A DNA stretch of 34,064 nt from NCBI GenBank assembly GCA_017535945.1, contig JAFXTJ010000037.1:1-34064 (forward strand). Reading direction: 5' to 3'. This stretch comes from Lachnospiraceae bacterium (lineage in GTDB: Bacteria > Bacillota > Clostridia > Lachnospirales > Lachnospiraceae). Every line of letters starts with the position of its first letter. Position 1 is the stretch's first letter. The notes under the pieces were generated by a model. That model made no database searches. It was given only the letters and a program-made list of their open reading frames with translations, and was not told the origin of the DNA. Positions 26,565 through 34,064 of this stretch are shown in pieces. A program made the translations under genes and the position numbers.

Positions 26565-27416
26565 ATGAACGATACAAAACTGCAGATCCCGGAGGAGACC
26601 GCGGGTAAACTGGCGCGCCTCAGGGAGTATATTGGGAGTCTCGGCTCTCTGGCGGTCGGCTTTTCGGGCGGCGTGGATTCGGCTTTCCTGCTAGCGGTCG
26701 CGCATGAGGTTCTGGGGGAGCGTGTCATCGCGGTGACGACGGTCGACGCCTCGGTCCCGGAGCGCGAGATCGCGGAGGCCCGGACCTTCTGCGCGGAGCG
26801 CGGGATCCGGCATCTCATCCGGACGGTCGATCCGATGCGGGAGGAGGGCTACCGGAAGAACGGGCCGGACCGCTGCTATTACTGCAAGCACGGTATGTTC
26901 GAAGAAGTGCTCGCCGTCACGCGGGAGAACGGCATCGCCTATGCGGCCGAGGGTTCAAACATGGACGATCTGGGGGATTACCGGCCGGGCCTCAGGGCGG
27001 CGGCGGAGCTGTCCGTCACCTGTCCCCTGCGGGAGGCGGGGATGACCAAGGCAGATATCCGGCTGCTGTCGCGGTCGATGGGCCTGCCGACCTGGAGCAA
27101 GCCCTCCTATGCCTGTCTCGCCTCACGGTTTGTCTACGGGGAGGAGATCACGGAGGAGAAGCTGCGCATGATCGACCGGGCGGAGCAGTTTCTGATCGAA
27201 CACGGCTTTTTGGAGGAACGGGTGCGCATGCACGGGCGGCTCGCCAGGATCGAGGTGCCGGCGGCGGACATCCCGCGGCTGGCTGAAGAGGGACTCCGGC
27301 AGGAGATCGATGAGGAGTTCCGCCGCATCGGCTTTGCATTTGTGACACTGGATCTGAAAGGGTACCGGACGGGGAGCATGAACGCCACCCTGCCGGAGGC
27401 ACGGGATAAGGGATGA
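26565..27416 (+). CDS. larE: LarE-type ATP-dependent sacrificial sulfur transferase
   Basis: LarE is a PP-loop enzyme that gives sulfur to the nickel-pincer cofactor precursor of lactate racemase. The ATP loop is FSGGVDS (33-39). Cys104 and Cys107 (RCYYCK) and Cys184 (ACLASR) are present; Cys184 matches the position of the sacrificed cysteine, and three cysteines would also fit the Fe-S form of LarE. I chose the ATG at 26565, preceded by GAGGGGG; an ATG at 26496 gives an unlikely extension. No larA, larB or larC lies in the window. The stop overlaps the next ABC gene (ATGA), an unusual partner. Confidence 0.87.
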   Translation: MNDTKLQIPEETAGKLARLREYIGSLGSLAVGFSGGVDSAFLLAVAHEVLGERVIAVTTVDASVPEREIAEARTFCAERGIRHLIRTVDPMREEGYRKNGPDRCYYCKHGMFEEVLAVTRENGIAYAAEGSNMDDLGDYRPGLRAAAELSVTCPLREAGMTKADIRLLSRSMGLPTWSKPSYACLASRFVYGEEITEEKLRMIDRAEQFLIEHGFLEERVRMHGRLARIEVPAADIPRLAEEGLRQEIDEEFRRIGFAFVTLDLKGYRTGSMNATLPEARDKG

Positions 27417-29230
27417 AGAGAGAGATCGGACGGGGCAGGGCGCTCCTGAACAATCTGTATGCCTGCAGGCTGCTGACGGGGATCTGCCCGTCTCTCGTCG
27501 TATGCCAGGGACTCAGCCAGTTCTTCGGCTATTTTGAATGGCTCTTCTACAGTGCCTTCTTCATGCGCACGGTAATCAATTCGCTGGAGAGCGGCGCGGC
27601 GTTCGGGCGGATCATGACCTTTGTCGTGACCGTCTGGATCGTCTTCGGATCGATGAGCCTCTATGACAGCATCTTAAACGGCCATGTCTATCCGGTGAGC
27701 CGGGCGGTCGTCAACAAGGGACTGTACGCGATCCTGTTTAAGAAGTCGAGGAATGTGGAACTCGAATGCTTCGAAAACAGCGAATTCTATGACAAGTATA
27801 CGCTCGCGATGGAGAAGGCGGATGAACGGCTGATCGAGACGGTCATGGCGGTCTTCAAAACGGTCTTCGGCGCGATCGCCAGCGTGTGCGCCTTTCTCTT
27901 CATGTACCAGGTGGATCCGGTCTCCGTCCTCTTCATCATCTTCCCGGTGCTCGGCAACTTCGTCTTCAACAGACGGATCAGCCATATCGATTATGCGAGA
28001 AATCAGGACATGGCGCCGCACAACCGGCGGATCGTCTACATCAACCGTGTCATGTATCTCCCGGAATACGCCAAGGAGATGCGGCTGACCGGCGTGTTTG
28101 CCCTGATGAAGCGGCAGTACCGGGAGGCGATCACGGGGCTCGCGGACGTCACGAAGAAGTACACGAAGCGCGCGGTGATCCTGCACTGGCTCTACGTCAT
28201 GTTCACCTTTACCTTTATCTTTGAGGGACTCCTGATCTACGGCGCGTACCGGACGCTCGTGAGCCGCACGATGAGCCTCGCGCAGCTGGCCGTCATCACG
28301 AGCATGATGGTCTCCACGACCTGGATCCTGATCGGCTTCACGGAGTCGCTGACAAGCCTGTTCAAGAACGGCCTGTTCATCGAATACCTCAGGACCTTCC
28401 TCGAGTATAAGGAGAAGATCCCGGAGGATCACGCGGGGGCGGATCCGGGGACGGAGATCACCTCCATCGAATTCCGGGATGTGTCCTTTTCCTACAAGGA
28501 CAAGGAGGTGCTCTCGCATCTCAACATGATCTTCGAGGGCGGCCGTACCTACGCGCTGGTCGGTCACAACGGCGCCGGCAAGACGACGCTGATCAAGCTC
28601 CTGCTGCGTTTCTATGATCCGACGGAGGGCGTGATCCTCCTAAACGGGCGTGATATCCGGGAGTACAATCTGAAGAAATACCGGGCGCTGTTCGCGACGG
28701 CGTTCCAGGATCACCGGATGTTCTCCATGTCCGTGATGGACAATGTCGTGATGGGAGAGGACATTCCGGAGGAAGAGCGGGAGGAGCGGGTCACGCAGGC
28801 CCTGAAGCTCTCGGGGGCCTATGATAAGGTCATGACCCTGCCGAAGGGCATCCACACGATCCTCACGCATGAGTTCGATGATGAGGGCGCCGTGCTCTCG
28901 GGCGGCGAATTCCAGAAGATCGTCGTCGCCAGGGTCTTTGTGAAGGAGTGTCCGTTCAAGATCTTCGACGAGCCCAGCAGCGCGCTCGACCCGATCGCGG
29001 AGGCGGGGCTTTTTGACAGCATCTACACGACCTGCAGGGACAATACGCTCGTGTTCATCTCGCACCGGCTCTCCTCGGTGCAGAACGTGGACTGCGTCTA
29101 CCTGCTCTCGGACGGGACCGTTAAGGAATCCGGGACGCACGCCGAGCTCATGGCACAGGGCGGGATCTACGCGGACATGTATACGAAGCAGGCGAAGAAC
29201 TATCTGGCCATCCGGGAGGAGAGCGCATGA
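27413..29230 (+). CDS. ABC exporter half, permease fused to ATPase (first of pair)
   Basis: A type IV (ABC-B-like) exporter with a membrane domain in the first 330 residues and an ATPase domain at about 350-600. Walker A is GHNGAGKT (384-391), the signature LSGGE (495-499), Walker B KIFDE (516-520) and the switch His551. There is no C39 peptidase domain at the N-terminus, so it does not itself cut double-glycine leaders. It is translationally coupled to larE before it and to the second ABC gene after it (both ATGA), so the two probably form a heterodimer. The substrate is unknown; similar pairs export peptides or lipids. Confidence 0.88.
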   Translation: MKREIGRGRALLNNLYACRLLTGICPSLVVCQGLSQFFGYFEWLFYSAFFMRTVINSLESGAAFGRIMTFVVTVWIVFGSMSLYDSILNGHVYPVSRAVVNKGLYAILFKKSRNVELECFENSEFYDKYTLAMEKADERLIETVMAVFKTVFGAIASVCAFLFMYQVDPVSVLFIIFPVLGNFVFNRRISHIDYARNQDMAPHNRRIVYINRVMYLPEYAKEMRLTGVFALMKRQYREAITGLADVTKKYTKRAVILHWLYVMFTFTFIFEGLLIYGAYRTLVSRTMSLAQLAVITSMMVSTTWILIGFTESLTSLFKNGLFIEYLRTFLEYKEKIPEDHAGADPGTEITSIEFRDVSFSYKDKEVLSHLNMIFEGGRTYALVGHNGAGKTTLIKLLLRFYDPTEGVILLNGRDIREYNLKKYRALFATAFQDHRMFSMSVMDNVVMGEDIPEEEREERVTQALKLSGAYDKVMTLPKGIHTILTHEFDDEGAVLSGGEFQKIVVARVFVKECPFKIFDEPSSALDPIAEAGLFDSIYTTCRDNTLVFISHRLSSVQNVDCVYLLSDGTVKESGTHAELMAQGGIYADMYTKQAKNYLAIREESA

Positions 29231-31026
29231 AACGAGTGATCGACAACCAGCTCTTCCTCTGGAAGCTCTGCTTTAAGACCAATCCGGCGTACATGATCTA
29301 CTTCCTCTACGACGGCTTCCGCTATCAGGGGATCATCTTCCTCGAGCATGTGCTGGGGATCCGCTATGTGCTGCACTGCGCGGAGTATCAGGAACCCTTC
29401 TGGAAGGCGCTCCTGTTCATCGGGATCATCATGGTGATCAACATGATCCAGATCGTGCCGGACGGCTTTTTCATCCACGGCTGGACCTTCCGGAACAAGC
29501 CGAAATTCTACAAGGCGCTCAAGGAGCAGATGTATGAAAAGGCCGCGCAGATCGATCTCTCGTGCTATGACGATCCGTCCTACTACAATGATTTCGTCCT
29601 CGCGGTGGCGGAGTCGGAGAGCAGCATCGACCGGTTCCTCACCATGTGCAACGGGATCGTGCAGGCGTTCACGGTCTTCTTTACGACCGGGATCTTTTAT
29701 CTGGTGACGGATGCGGCGGGCATCCTGTTCGTGCTCGTCTCCTTTATCCTGCGCTTCCTGGTCTCCCGGATCCTGAACAAACTGAATTACCGGATCAGGC
29801 TTCGGGTCAATCCGCTCGAGCGCAAGCGCAACTATGTGAGCCGCGTGTTCTACCTGAATGACTATGCCAAGGAGCTCCGGCTCCATCCGCGGGTCGGGGA
29901 TGAACTGGAGCGGGAGTTCATGGAGGCGGACGACGAGATCCGCTCGGAACAGGCGGGAGTCGGCAGGAAGCGGAGTCTCCTGAATTTCGTGAACGGCTAT
30001 GTCGTCGGGGATTTCCTCATGGACGGCCTCTACATCACCTATCTCGTGTTTGAGGCGGCCGTGCTGCATTCGATCGATTACAGCAACGCGGTGGTCCTCT
30101 TTAACCGGACGGGGAGTCTGAGGAGGAGCATGATCACGCTGGCGGACATCTTCCCGCAGGCGCAGGAGAACAGCCTGTATGTGGACAAGATCCGCGCCTT
30201 CCTCGAGTATGAGCCGCGGATCAGGCGGGATGAGGGGGCGGATGTCCCCGCGGGCAACGCGGAGCTCGTCCTGTCGCATGTGAACTTCCGTTACCGCGAG
30301 GAGATGGAGGATACGCTGCGGGATATCAGCCTCAGGGTGCAGCCGGGCGAGCATGTGGCCATCGTCGGCTACAACGGCGCCGGCAAGACGACGCTGATCA
30401 AGCTGCTCATGCGCCTCTATGATCCGACGGGCGGCAGCATCGCCTATCACGGGCGGGATATCCGGGAATTTAAGCCTGCGGATTACCGCGAGCGGATCGG
30501 CGTGGTCTTCCAGGATTACCAGATGTACGGGGCGAGTCTCGCGGAGAATGTCGTGATGGACTGCGCGGACGACGCGGACCGCGGGCAGATCGAAGCGGCC
30601 CTTATACAGGCCGGCTTCGGCGAACGCTTAAAGAGCCTGCCGCGCGGCCTCGACACGCAGGTGACGGCGGAATTTGATAAAGAAGGGGTGAATTTCTCCG
30701 GCGGAGAGAGCCAGAAGATCGCGATCTCGCGCGCCTTCTACAGGGACGCGCAGATCCTCGTCATGGACGAGCCCAGCAGTGCGCTGGATCCCATCGCGGA
30801 GTACGAACTGAACAAGGCGATGGAATCCGCGGCGGAGGGGAAGACGGTCTTCTACATCTCCCACAGACTCTCCACGACGCGGGACGCGGACAGGATCATC
30901 CTGCTTGAGAACGGCCGCATCGCGGAGGAGGGGACGCACGACGAACTGCTCGCCGGAAACGGCAGGTATGCCGAGATGTGGCATGTGCAGGCCGGGCGCT
31001 ATGAGGCGGTCAGGCAGCAGGCCTGA
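29227..31026 (+). CDS. ABC exporter half, permease fused to ATPase (second of pair)
   Basis: Built like its neighbour: membrane domain to about 330, ATPase domain with Walker A GYNGAGKT (381-388), signature FSGGE (490-494), Walker B LVMDE (511-515) and His546. As in the first half the signature ends in E, not Q. The catalytic glutamate is present in both halves, so both sites may work. It has no C39 domain. It begins in the stop of the first half and ends directly against the stop of the converging aldo/keto reductase gene, with no bases between them. Confidence 0.88.
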   Translation: MKRVIDNQLFLWKLCFKTNPAYMIYFLYDGFRYQGIIFLEHVLGIRYVLHCAEYQEPFWKALLFIGIIMVINMIQIVPDGFFIHGWTFRNKPKFYKALKEQMYEKAAQIDLSCYDDPSYYNDFVLAVAESESSIDRFLTMCNGIVQAFTVFFTTGIFYLVTDAAGILFVLVSFILRFLVSRILNKLNYRIRLRVNPLERKRNYVSRVFYLNDYAKELRLHPRVGDELEREFMEADDEIRSEQAGVGRKRSLLNFVNGYVVGDFLMDGLYITYLVFEAAVLHSIDYSNAVVLFNRTGSLRRSMITLADIFPQAQENSLYVDKIRAFLEYEPRIRRDEGADVPAGNAELVLSHVNFRYREEMEDTLRDISLRVQPGEHVAIVGYNGAGKTTLIKLLMRLYDPTGGSIAYHGRDIREFKPADYRERIGVVFQDYQMYGASLAENVVMDCADDADRGQIEAALIQAGFGERLKSLPRGLDTQVTAEFDKEGVNFSGGESQKIAISRAFYRDAQILVMDEPSSALDPIAEYELNKAMESAAEGKTVFYISHRLSTTRDADRIILLENGRIAEEGTHDELLAGNGRYAEMWHVQAGRYEAVRQQA

Positions 31027-32148
31027 TCACTGATCCAGGACATCGGCGGCATCGCGCATCAGGTCGATGATCGGCAGATGCTGCGGGCAGACACTTTCAC
31101 ACTGGCCGCAGGCGATGCAGTCGGAGGCTTTGCCGAAGCGCTTCACCAGACCGTTATAGAAATTCTTGGAGCGCCAGTCATCGGGATAGCGGCGCAGCGT
31201 ATTGACCGTCCGGAAGACATCCGGGATGCTGATGTGCATCGGGCAGCCGTCACAGCAGTATTTGCAGGCGGTGCAGCCGATCTGCGGGATGGCGAGGATC
31301 GCGTCCGTGACCTCGTTGACGATCTCCAGCTCATCGTCCGCCAGCGGTTCAAAACCGGTAAAGGTGCGGATATTGTCCTCCATCTGTTCCTCACTGGACA
31401 TGCCGGAGAGGATCGTCATCACGCCCGGAAGGGATCCGACAAAGCGCAGGGCCCAGGAAGCCACGGAACGTTCCGGCTGACGGGCCTTGAATTTTGCCTC
31501 GTTCTCGGGTGTCATGTTCGCTAACATGCCACCGCGGACCGGCTCCATGACGATGATCGGGATGTTCCGCTCATGCAGGATATCGTAGAGCTGCTGGGAA
31601 CGGACGACCGGGTTGGTCCGGTCGAGATAGTTGAGCTGGATCTGCACGAATTCCACCTCGGGATGTTCGTCCAGGACCTTCACGAGGAGCTCGGGACTGC
31701 CGTGGAAGGAGAAGCCGAAGTGGCGGATCTTACCTTCCGCCTTTTTCTTCACTCCCCAGGAGAAGCAGTCATATTTCACGTAGGTGTCGTAATTGGAGCC
31801 GTCCTCGATCGAGTGCAGGAGATAGAAGTCGAAATAGTCCACGCCGGCGCGCTCCAGCTGCTCCGCAAACAGTCTCTCGACATCCTCTTCCTTCTTGATC
31901 TCCCAGGCCGGGAGCTTCGTGGCGAGCATGAAACTCTCTCTGGGATGGCGCTTGACGAGCGCCTCTCTGGCCTCGACCTCTGAGCGGCCGCCATGATAGA
32001 CATAAGCCGTATCAAAGTAGTTCATCCCGGACTGCAGGTATCTGTCGTCCATCCTGCATACCTGCTCATGATCGATCTGCCCGTCCTGTTCCGGCAGCCG
32101 CATCAGTCCAAAGCCCAGTTTCGGCATCTTATCCAGTTCGATCGCCAT
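31027..32148 (-). CDS. Aldo/keto reductase with C-terminal 4Fe-4S ferredoxin domain
   Basis: The first 280 residues are an aldo/keto reductase barrel with catalytic residues Asp46, Tyr51, Lys78 and His112 (LLHS). The C-terminal part has two CxxCxxCxxxCP motifs (Cys292, 295, 298, 302 and Cys344, 347, 350, 354), so two 4Fe-4S clusters are expected. Such fusions are frequent in anaerobes and may pass electrons from a ferredoxin; the substrate is not known. GGGGGAGGTG ends 5 bases before the ATG. A possible -10 box, TATGAT, lies at 32198-32193 on the minus strand, without a good -35. Confidence 0.92.
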   Translation of the reverse strand: MAIELDKMPKLGFGLMRLPEQDGQIDHEQVCRMDDRYLQSGMNYFDTAYVYHGGRSEVEAREALVKRHPRESFMLATKLPAWEIKKEEDVERLFAEQLERAGVDYFDFYLLHSIEDGSNYDTYVKYDCFSWGVKKKAEGKIRHFGFSFHGSPELLVKVLDEHPEVEFVQIQLNYLDRTNPVVRSQQLYDILHERNIPIIVMEPVRGGMLANMTPENEAKFKARQPERSVASWALRFVGSLPGVMTILSGMSSEEQMEDNIRTFTGFEPLADDELEIVNEVTDAILAIPQIGCTACKYCCDGCPMHISIPDVFRTVNTLRRYPDDWRSKNFYNGLVKRFGKASDCIACGQCESVCPQHLPIIDLMRDAADVLDQ

Positions 32149-32201
32149 TGTTACACCTCCCCCGTGTGGGAAACAGACAATGATACATGATGATCATAAC
32201 A

Positions 32202-32218
32202 CGGATGTGCCGCATCCG
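32202..32218. promoter_or_regulatory. 17-base palindrome between the aldo/keto reductase and peptide genes
   Basis: CGGATG (32202-32207) and CATCCG (32213-32218) surround TGCCG; all but one inner pair match around a centre at 32210. It lies in the 183-base divergent gap, upstream of the possible -10 of the aldo/keto reductase. A dimeric regulator site is possible; the factor is unknown. Confidence 0.4.
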
Positions 32219-32267
32219 CCCCTTAATATTTGTCATCGTCCGTATCAGATCTTGACATATCTGCGGG

Positions 32268-32296
32268 TTGAAAAAACGTCGTATTTCTTCTACAAT
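32268..32296 (+). promoter_or_regulatory. Promoter of the double-glycine peptide gene
   Basis: TTGAAA (32268-32273), a 17-base spacer and TACAAT (32291-32296). Transcription should start near 32303, with a leader of about 28 bases that holds the strong ribosome site AAAGGAGGG (32316-32324). A separate TTGACA at 32252-32257 has no -10 box at the right distance. Confidence 0.72.
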
Positions 32297-32331
32297 CCAC
32301 CTGTAGGGGTACACGAAAGGAGGGACCGTCC

Positions 32332-32523
32332 ATGAATGAAGAAACAAACCGGATACCGGATGACGAGCTTGAGCAGGTGGTCGGCGGTGTGAGCATCGAG
32401 TTTCCCGGGGAGCCGGGGCTTTCTGCCGCGGAGGACCTGAGGCTGCTTGCCGCGGAGGACCCGGAGGAAAAGAAGAAAAAGAAGATCCCGCGGATCAGCG
32501 CGACCAGAAGAGAGCGGAAATGA
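32332..32523 (+). CDS. Small secreted-type peptide with double-glycine leader, 63 aa
   Basis: The N-terminus MNEETNRIPDDELEQVVGG is a textbook double-glycine leader of the kind cut during bacteriocin and peptide export. Cleavage after GG would leave a 44-residue product beginning VSIEFPGEPG. That part holds an acidic repeat (AAEDLRLL then AAEDPEEK) and a very basic end (KKKKKIPR, ATRRERK). There is no cysteine, and few Ser or Thr residues, so lanthipeptide or SCIFF-type modification is unlikely. A promoter and AAAGGAGGG stand before the ATG. The YhfC-type protease gene starts 25 bases later. I do not recognise the peptide; roles as a bacteriocin, signal or protease substrate are all open. Confidence 0.75.
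   Translation: MNEETNRIPDDELEQVVGGVSIEFPGEPGLSAAEDLRLLAAEDPEEKKKKKIPRISATRRERK
32424..32461 (+). repeat. Two exact 14-base direct repeats inside the peptide gene
   Basis: TGCCGCGGAGGACC occurs at 32424-32437 and 32448-32461, an offset of 24 bases or 8 codons, coding the doubled AAED element of the peptide. Confidence 0.9.
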
Positions 32524-32548
32524 TCCGGGGAAACAGGGGGAGAAAGCG

Positions 32549-33376
32549 ATGATCGGAACAGGAACCTATGCGGCGATCGCAATCATGCTCGCGGGAGGGA
32601 TCCTTCTGCCCGCCGCCATCTGTATTTGGTGGCTCGTGACCCGGAAAGAGAGATTCACGACCGTTCTGACAGGCGCTGTCATATGGTTTGTCTTCGCCGT
32701 GTTGCTCGAACATATCCCGATCGCCATCCTGTTTCGCAGGGAGGCACCCTGGGGAGATCTGTTTCTGAATAATGCCGCGGTTTACGCGGTGACGGGCGCG
32801 CTGTTAGCGGGGATCTTTGAGGAGACCGGCAGATATCTCGCGTTCCGGATCATCCTGAAGAAGCGCACGAACAGAGAGACGTCGATCAGCTACGGGATCG
32901 GGCACGGCGGGTTCGAAGCCATGTTCCTGCTGGGGATGTCGGGGATCCAGAATCTGCTCTATGCCTCGATGATCAAGGCGGGGACGTTTCAGGGTGTGAT
33001 CGATCAGGCGGCGGCTGCCGGGGCGGATGTATCGGCGCTGGAGAAGCTGCCGGAGCAGATCGCGGGACTCACACCGCTCATGGGGTGCATGAGCACGTTT
33101 GAAAGAGCGACCGCGATCCTGTTCCACATCGGTGCGTCTGTTCTGGTCTTTTACGCGGTCCGCCATTCCAAAACATGGCTCTACCCCCTCGCCATCCTGC
33201 TGCATGCGCTCATGGATGTCCCGGCGGCGCTCTATCAGCAGGGAATCCTGAATCTGTATGCGACGGAAGCGATCCTGGCACTCTACGCGATCGTCGTCTT
33301 TGTGATCATATACCGCAGTATTTACCGGAAGATGGAAGCAGACAGCGTGGAGGCGGAAGCGGTCACCGGCCCTTGA
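32549..33376 (+). CDS. YhfC-family putative intramembrane metalloprotease
   Basis: A 275-residue, very hydrophobic protein with about seven membrane segments. Conserved motifs fit the YhfC family, distantly similar to CAAX/Abi proteases: EETGR (91-95), GHGGFE (118-123), FERATAILFHIG (184-195) and LLHALMD (217-223). Glu91, Glu92, His119, Glu123, His193 and His219 are likely metal or catalytic residues. I chose the ATG at 32549, preceded by GGGGGAG (32536-32542); the open frame upstream to 32447 only overlaps the peptide gene and is an unlikely Arg-rich stretch. Family members have no proven substrate; related CAAX-type proteases give immunity or maturation in bacteriocin clusters. Its end overlaps the next, converging gene by 14 bases. 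Confidence 0.85.
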   Translation: MIGTGTYAAIAIMLAGGILLPAAICIWWLVTRKERFTTVLTGAVIWFVFAVLLEHIPIAILFRREAPWGDLFLNNAAVYAVTGALLAGIFEETGRYLAFRIILKKRTNRETSISYGIGHGGFEAMFLLGMSGIQNLLYASMIKAGTFQGVIDQAAAAGADVSALEKLPEQIAGLTPLMGCMSTFERATAILFHIGASVLVFYAVRHSKTWLYPLAILLHALMDVPAALYQQGILNLYATEAILALYAIVVFVIIYRSIYRKMEADSVEAEAVTGP

Positions 33377-34064
33377 TCTCGATCCTGTCCAGGATCCCCT
33401 GTACGCCGACATCCCGGTGGGTCAGGTACATCCGTGTGACATCTTCGATGAATACCGGATCGGCGCCGGTCTTTGCGTGGATCCGGTCAAGATCCATTCC
33501 CTTATCGATATACCGCAGGATCCTGCGGGTCATTTTATACCGGTCGTCCCGTGCGGCCGGTTTTTCTTCCTCCCGGGATAACTCCGCCGTTTTTGCGTGT
33601 CCGTAGAAGACCCGCTTCGGCCTGCGCTCGAGCAGGTTCTGCCAGCTTCTGCCGATCTGCGAATCCCGGTGCAGCTCCAGTTCATACAGGGGATTCAGAT
33701 CACCGACAAACAGGTCGCCGTCATCAAGAAACAGCGAGATGCTGTCATCGCTGTGCCCCGGCGTATGCAGGAGTTCCCCGTCGATGCCGCACTCGCCGAG
33801 AAATGCCCGGCTCTCCGCGACCGGCACGATCCGGATTTCTGTATCTTTGACCGGCTGAAAGGCGCGGTTTCCTTCCTTTTCAAAAACGGTGTCCGCAGCA
33901 TGTATGGATCCCTGCTGCACATCCGCCACGGCGATCACGGGGCCGTGCGAGGCGATCTCCTGTGCGATGCCCATATGATCCGGATGAAAATGCGAGATCA
34001 GGATATAGCTGATATCGCCGGTCCGGATCCCGGTCTCCCCCAGGCACCGGCAGAAAGCCGGGAA
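33363..34064 (-). CDS. Metallo-beta-lactamase-fold hydrolase, N-terminus beyond the window
   Basis: The reading frame stays open to the last base, so the gene is cut at its 5' end; 233 residues are visible. The metal motif HFHPDH lies in the part read upstream of the first Met (about 33975-33992), so that Met (33974) is not the start. Further metal-site features are HTPGHSDD, FVGDLNP and FYGHAKT. A helical C-terminal extension with RYKMTRRILRYIDKGMD follows, such as is seen in hydrolases related to glyoxalase II. The substrate is unknown. It converges on the YhfC gene, and the two stops overlap by 14 bases. Confidence 0.88.
   Translation of the reverse strand, partial: FPAFCRCLGETGIRTGDISYILISHFHPDHMGIAQEIASHGPVIAVADVQQGSIHAADTVFEKEGNRAFQPVKDTEIRIVPVAESRAFLGECGIDGELLHTPGHSDDSISLFLDDGDLFVGDLNPLYELELHRDSQIGRSWQNLLERRPKRVFYGHAKTAELSREEEKPAARDDRYKMTRRILRYIDKGMDLDRIHAKTGADPVFIEDVTRMYLTHRDVGVQGILDRIEIKGR

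Noticed and set aside
25405-26568. Plus-strand open frame of 387 codons opposite the GGDEF-EAL gene
   Set aside because: It is rich in His and Asp runs and has no ribosome site; the minus-strand gene has every domain motif and its own promoter.
32447-32551. Continuous frame joining the peptide region to the YhfC protease by a frameshift at the A-rich stretch
   Set aside because: Moving from the peptide frame to the protease frame needs a +1 shift, while the AAAAAG-type stretch favours -1. The protease has its own good ribosome site and family-like start.
33363-33974. Metallo-beta-lactamase gene as a complete 203-residue protein starting at 33974
   Set aside because: The frame continues upstream to the window edge and includes the essential HFHPDH motif, so the gene is cut by the window and starts outside it.

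Overview
The window is a gene-dense, GC-rich stretch of a Clostridia chromosome, most likely from a GC-rich member of the Lachnospiraceae or a close relative. Three things point there: the SCIFF peptide with its radical SAM maturase, the cluster priA-def-fmt-yugP-rsmB-rlmN-prpC-pknB-rsgA, and a MurE with the DNPR motif for meso-diaminopimelate. The species is an inference from gene content only. I saw no tRNA, rRNA, CRISPR array, insertion sequence or riboswitch, and no gene-free stretch longer than about 215 bases.

Layout. (1) 1-4286: a small unknown protein, a fused MEMO1/AMMECR1 protein, hisS and a CNNM/CorC-type membrane protein. (2) 4287-8451: the SCIFF ranthipeptide precursor with its own strong promoter, its radical SAM/SPASM maturase, then a fused SecDF overlapping the maturase stop, closed by an intrinsic terminator. 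(3) 8470-24575: a long run of almost gapless, often ATGA-coupled housekeeping genes. These cover recJ, murE and priA (DNA repair, wall synthesis, restart), def and fmt (formyl-methionine cycle), a membrane zinc peptidase, rsmB and rlmN (rRNA methylation), and prpC and pknB (Ser/Thr phosphatase and PASTA kinase). The run ends with rsgA, a UPF0371 protein and an RsuA-type pseudouridine synthase, followed by a strong terminator. A separate promoter lies just before prpC. (4) 24607-34064: a more accessory region. It has a membrane GGDEF-EAL protein on the minus strand and, divergent from it, a coupled larE-ABC-ABC operon. These are followed by a ferredoxin-type aldo/keto reductase on the minus strand, a small peptide with a double-glycine leader, a YhfC-type intramembrane metalloprotease, and a metallo-beta-lactamase-fold protein cut by the window edge.

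Most interesting parts. The best candidate for something undescribed is the 63-residue peptide at 32332-32523. It has a strong promoter and ribosome binding site and an ELEQVVGG leader, and it sits 25 bases before a YhfC-family protease. A tandem pair of ABC exporters without a C39 peptidase domain lies nearby, coupled to a LarE-type sulfur transferase. Whether these form one peptide system is inference. Second is the SCIFF-maturase-SecDF arrangement, where a ranthipeptide operon is translationally joined to the Sec machinery. Third is the near-leaderless start of the phosphatase gene prpC.
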